NCBI RefSeq assembly: GCF_016906535.1
Contig: NC_057371.1
Coordinates: 1,054,001 to 1,118,000, forward strand
Length of the DNA: 64,000 nucleotides
From: Rhizoctonia solani
Taxonomy: Eukaryota > Basidiomycota > Agaricomycetes > Cantharellales > Ceratobasidiaceae
Direction: 5' to 3'
The notes under the pieces: generated by a model
Seen by the model: only the letters and a program-made list of their open reading frames with translations
The model's database searches: none
Told to the model about the DNA's origin: nothing
Translations under genes and position numbers: made by a program
In this document: one piece after another, positions 63,091 to 64,000 of the stretch
Numbering within the stretch: the first letter of the stretch is position 1
Layout of the letters: every line of letters begins with the position of its first letter

Positions 63091-64000
63091 TCACGAGATA
63101 AACATCTTCTTTGTTTGTTGGAATGAAAATACGTCCCCTGTCTTGGGACATGTCACCTGGCCATTATTCCTGGCTGCTTGCTCCTCGAGGGCCTTCATAA
63201 CGATATCAATGATAATTAGGATAATTAGGATTCGGTGAACACTTACCTTTTGAGAATAAACTTGGCCGTTGGGAAGGCACAGGGGTGGATTATCGCCATC
63301 CATGATTTTGCCCGTAATACGACAGACTATCACCGAATTAATGTGGTGGCTCCAGGGGACCTCCTTCGCCAGTACCCCTAAACCATCTGTATCGCATACT
63401 GGACAGTCGACATTGCGTTGAGCAGGGTCATAACACGCGGGAAGTTTAAGAGATGTAAGACCCGCTGACAGGCCCAGTGCCAAAAGGGAAGTAGTAGGGA
63501 TATTATACAAGGCGTAAACGGCGTGCCGGAAGGTGCGAATTAAATAAGACCACCTCTGAGGATCATACAGCTCCTATCAAATCCAATTAGTCAACCTGTA
63601 TCAGCCAATAGGATTTTTTCGGAGGCACACTTTGTAGGTAAGCATCCCCATCGAAGGAGGACAAACAAGAAGTGCAGCGGCTTGTTTGCACTGCTGTGGG
63701 TGAGTGTCATACCATGAAATAAGGTGTTTCTTCAAGTACGCCATGGCCTCAGCCGTCTTCCCCTGTTGGACGATTTCGATATACTCCTGTAGTCGAAGCT
63801 CGAATTCGAGGGAATTCTAAATAGGAGTGGGATAAGTCCATGAGTCGTGTTGGGACGTAATCCCTTACTCGCCTTCATCTTCTTTAGCGCTGCTTTATTT
63901 TCGCTACACCAAGCCAAAGCAACGGCACATTTCTGCTCCCGAAGAGCGTCCTCTACTTTCCGTATCTCTGCGAATAGCTCCGTGTCTACCAATAACTGGA
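63091..64000 (-). CDS. FYV10: Fyv10/Gid9 (MAEA) subunit of the GID ubiquitin ligase, 5' end outside window
   Basis: The GID/CTLH E3 ligase degrades gluconeogenic enzymes on glucose addition. The window holds the CTLH and CRA regions: LVDTELFAEIRKVEDALREQ, CAVALAWCSENKAALKKMKA, ELRLQEYIEIVQQGKTAEAM, YLKKHLISWYDTHPQQ and LLVCPPSMGMLTYKELYDP. The RING-Gid module follows: CPVCDTDGLGVLAKEVPWSH, ICRITGKIMDGDNPPLCLPN, GQVYSQK, then across an intron ALEEQAARNNGQVTCPKTGD. The stop is at 63091. Introns near 63246-63195, 63625-63575 and 63871-63816. The N-terminal LisH part lies beyond position 64000. Confidence 0.93.

Overview
The window is fungal nuclear DNA, most likely from an Agaricomycete (basidiomycete). 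Genes are dense, lie on both strands and are cut by many 50-70 nt GT-AG introns, and the proteins have fungal-specific architectures (Reg1, She3-like, Sec72, Rtc4-like, Gid/Fyv10). Gene content and style resemble Rhizoctonia/Ceratobasidium, but that placement is inference. I see no prokaryotic feature, virus, CRISPR array or rRNA gene, and no biosynthetic cluster. About 29 protein genes can be supported.

Layout. 0-9 kb: Rtc4-like gene (-), a short retroposon-like insert, a secreted calcineurin-like phosphatase/5'-nucleotidase (+), NBP35 (-), a J-domain protein (+) and a Cmc1-like gene (-). 9-20.6 kb: a membrane-anchored LRR protein (+), SEC72 (+), the App1 phosphatidate phosphatase (-), exosome subunit RRP4 (+), a small single-pass membrane protein (+) and a Sly41-type transporter (+). 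20.9-34.9 kb: an unrecognised Ser/Pro-rich gene (+), a Sir2/Hst1 deacetylase (+) ending 43 bp from a convergent KAT14-type acetyltransferase (-), a forkhead factor (-), an acidic Ser/Asp-repeat protein (+) and Reg1 (-). 36-49 kb: all minus strand, with an RPP40-like RNase P/MRP subunit, a secreted class 3 lipase, an NmrA-like protein, a zinc-finger/SIM protein, HMG-CoA synthase and a She3-like coiled coil. 48.7-64 kb: an ADF-H plus PH protein (-), a DUF1295 membrane protein (+), a small conserved protein (+), a membrane protein (-), a C2H2 factor (+), DED1 (+) and a 5'-truncated FYV10/GID9 (-).

Most genes are housekeeping: RNA processing (RRP4, RPP40, DED1), Fe-S and mitochondrial assembly (NBP35, CMC1), secretion (SEC72), lipid and sterol metabolism (APP1, ERG13, lipase), carbon-source control (REG1, FYV10), chromatin (SIR2, KAT14-like) and actin (ADF-H/PH). 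They do not form an obvious operon-like system.

The points most worth a second look are: a 147-bp insert with a poly(A) tail and 14-bp direct repeats; a SEC72 start codon split by an intron; the ADF-H/PH and zinc-finger/SIM proteins; and a series of one-base deletions that break conserved reading frames between about 7 and 39 kb. The deletions look like consensus errors, but for some genes decay cannot be excluded.
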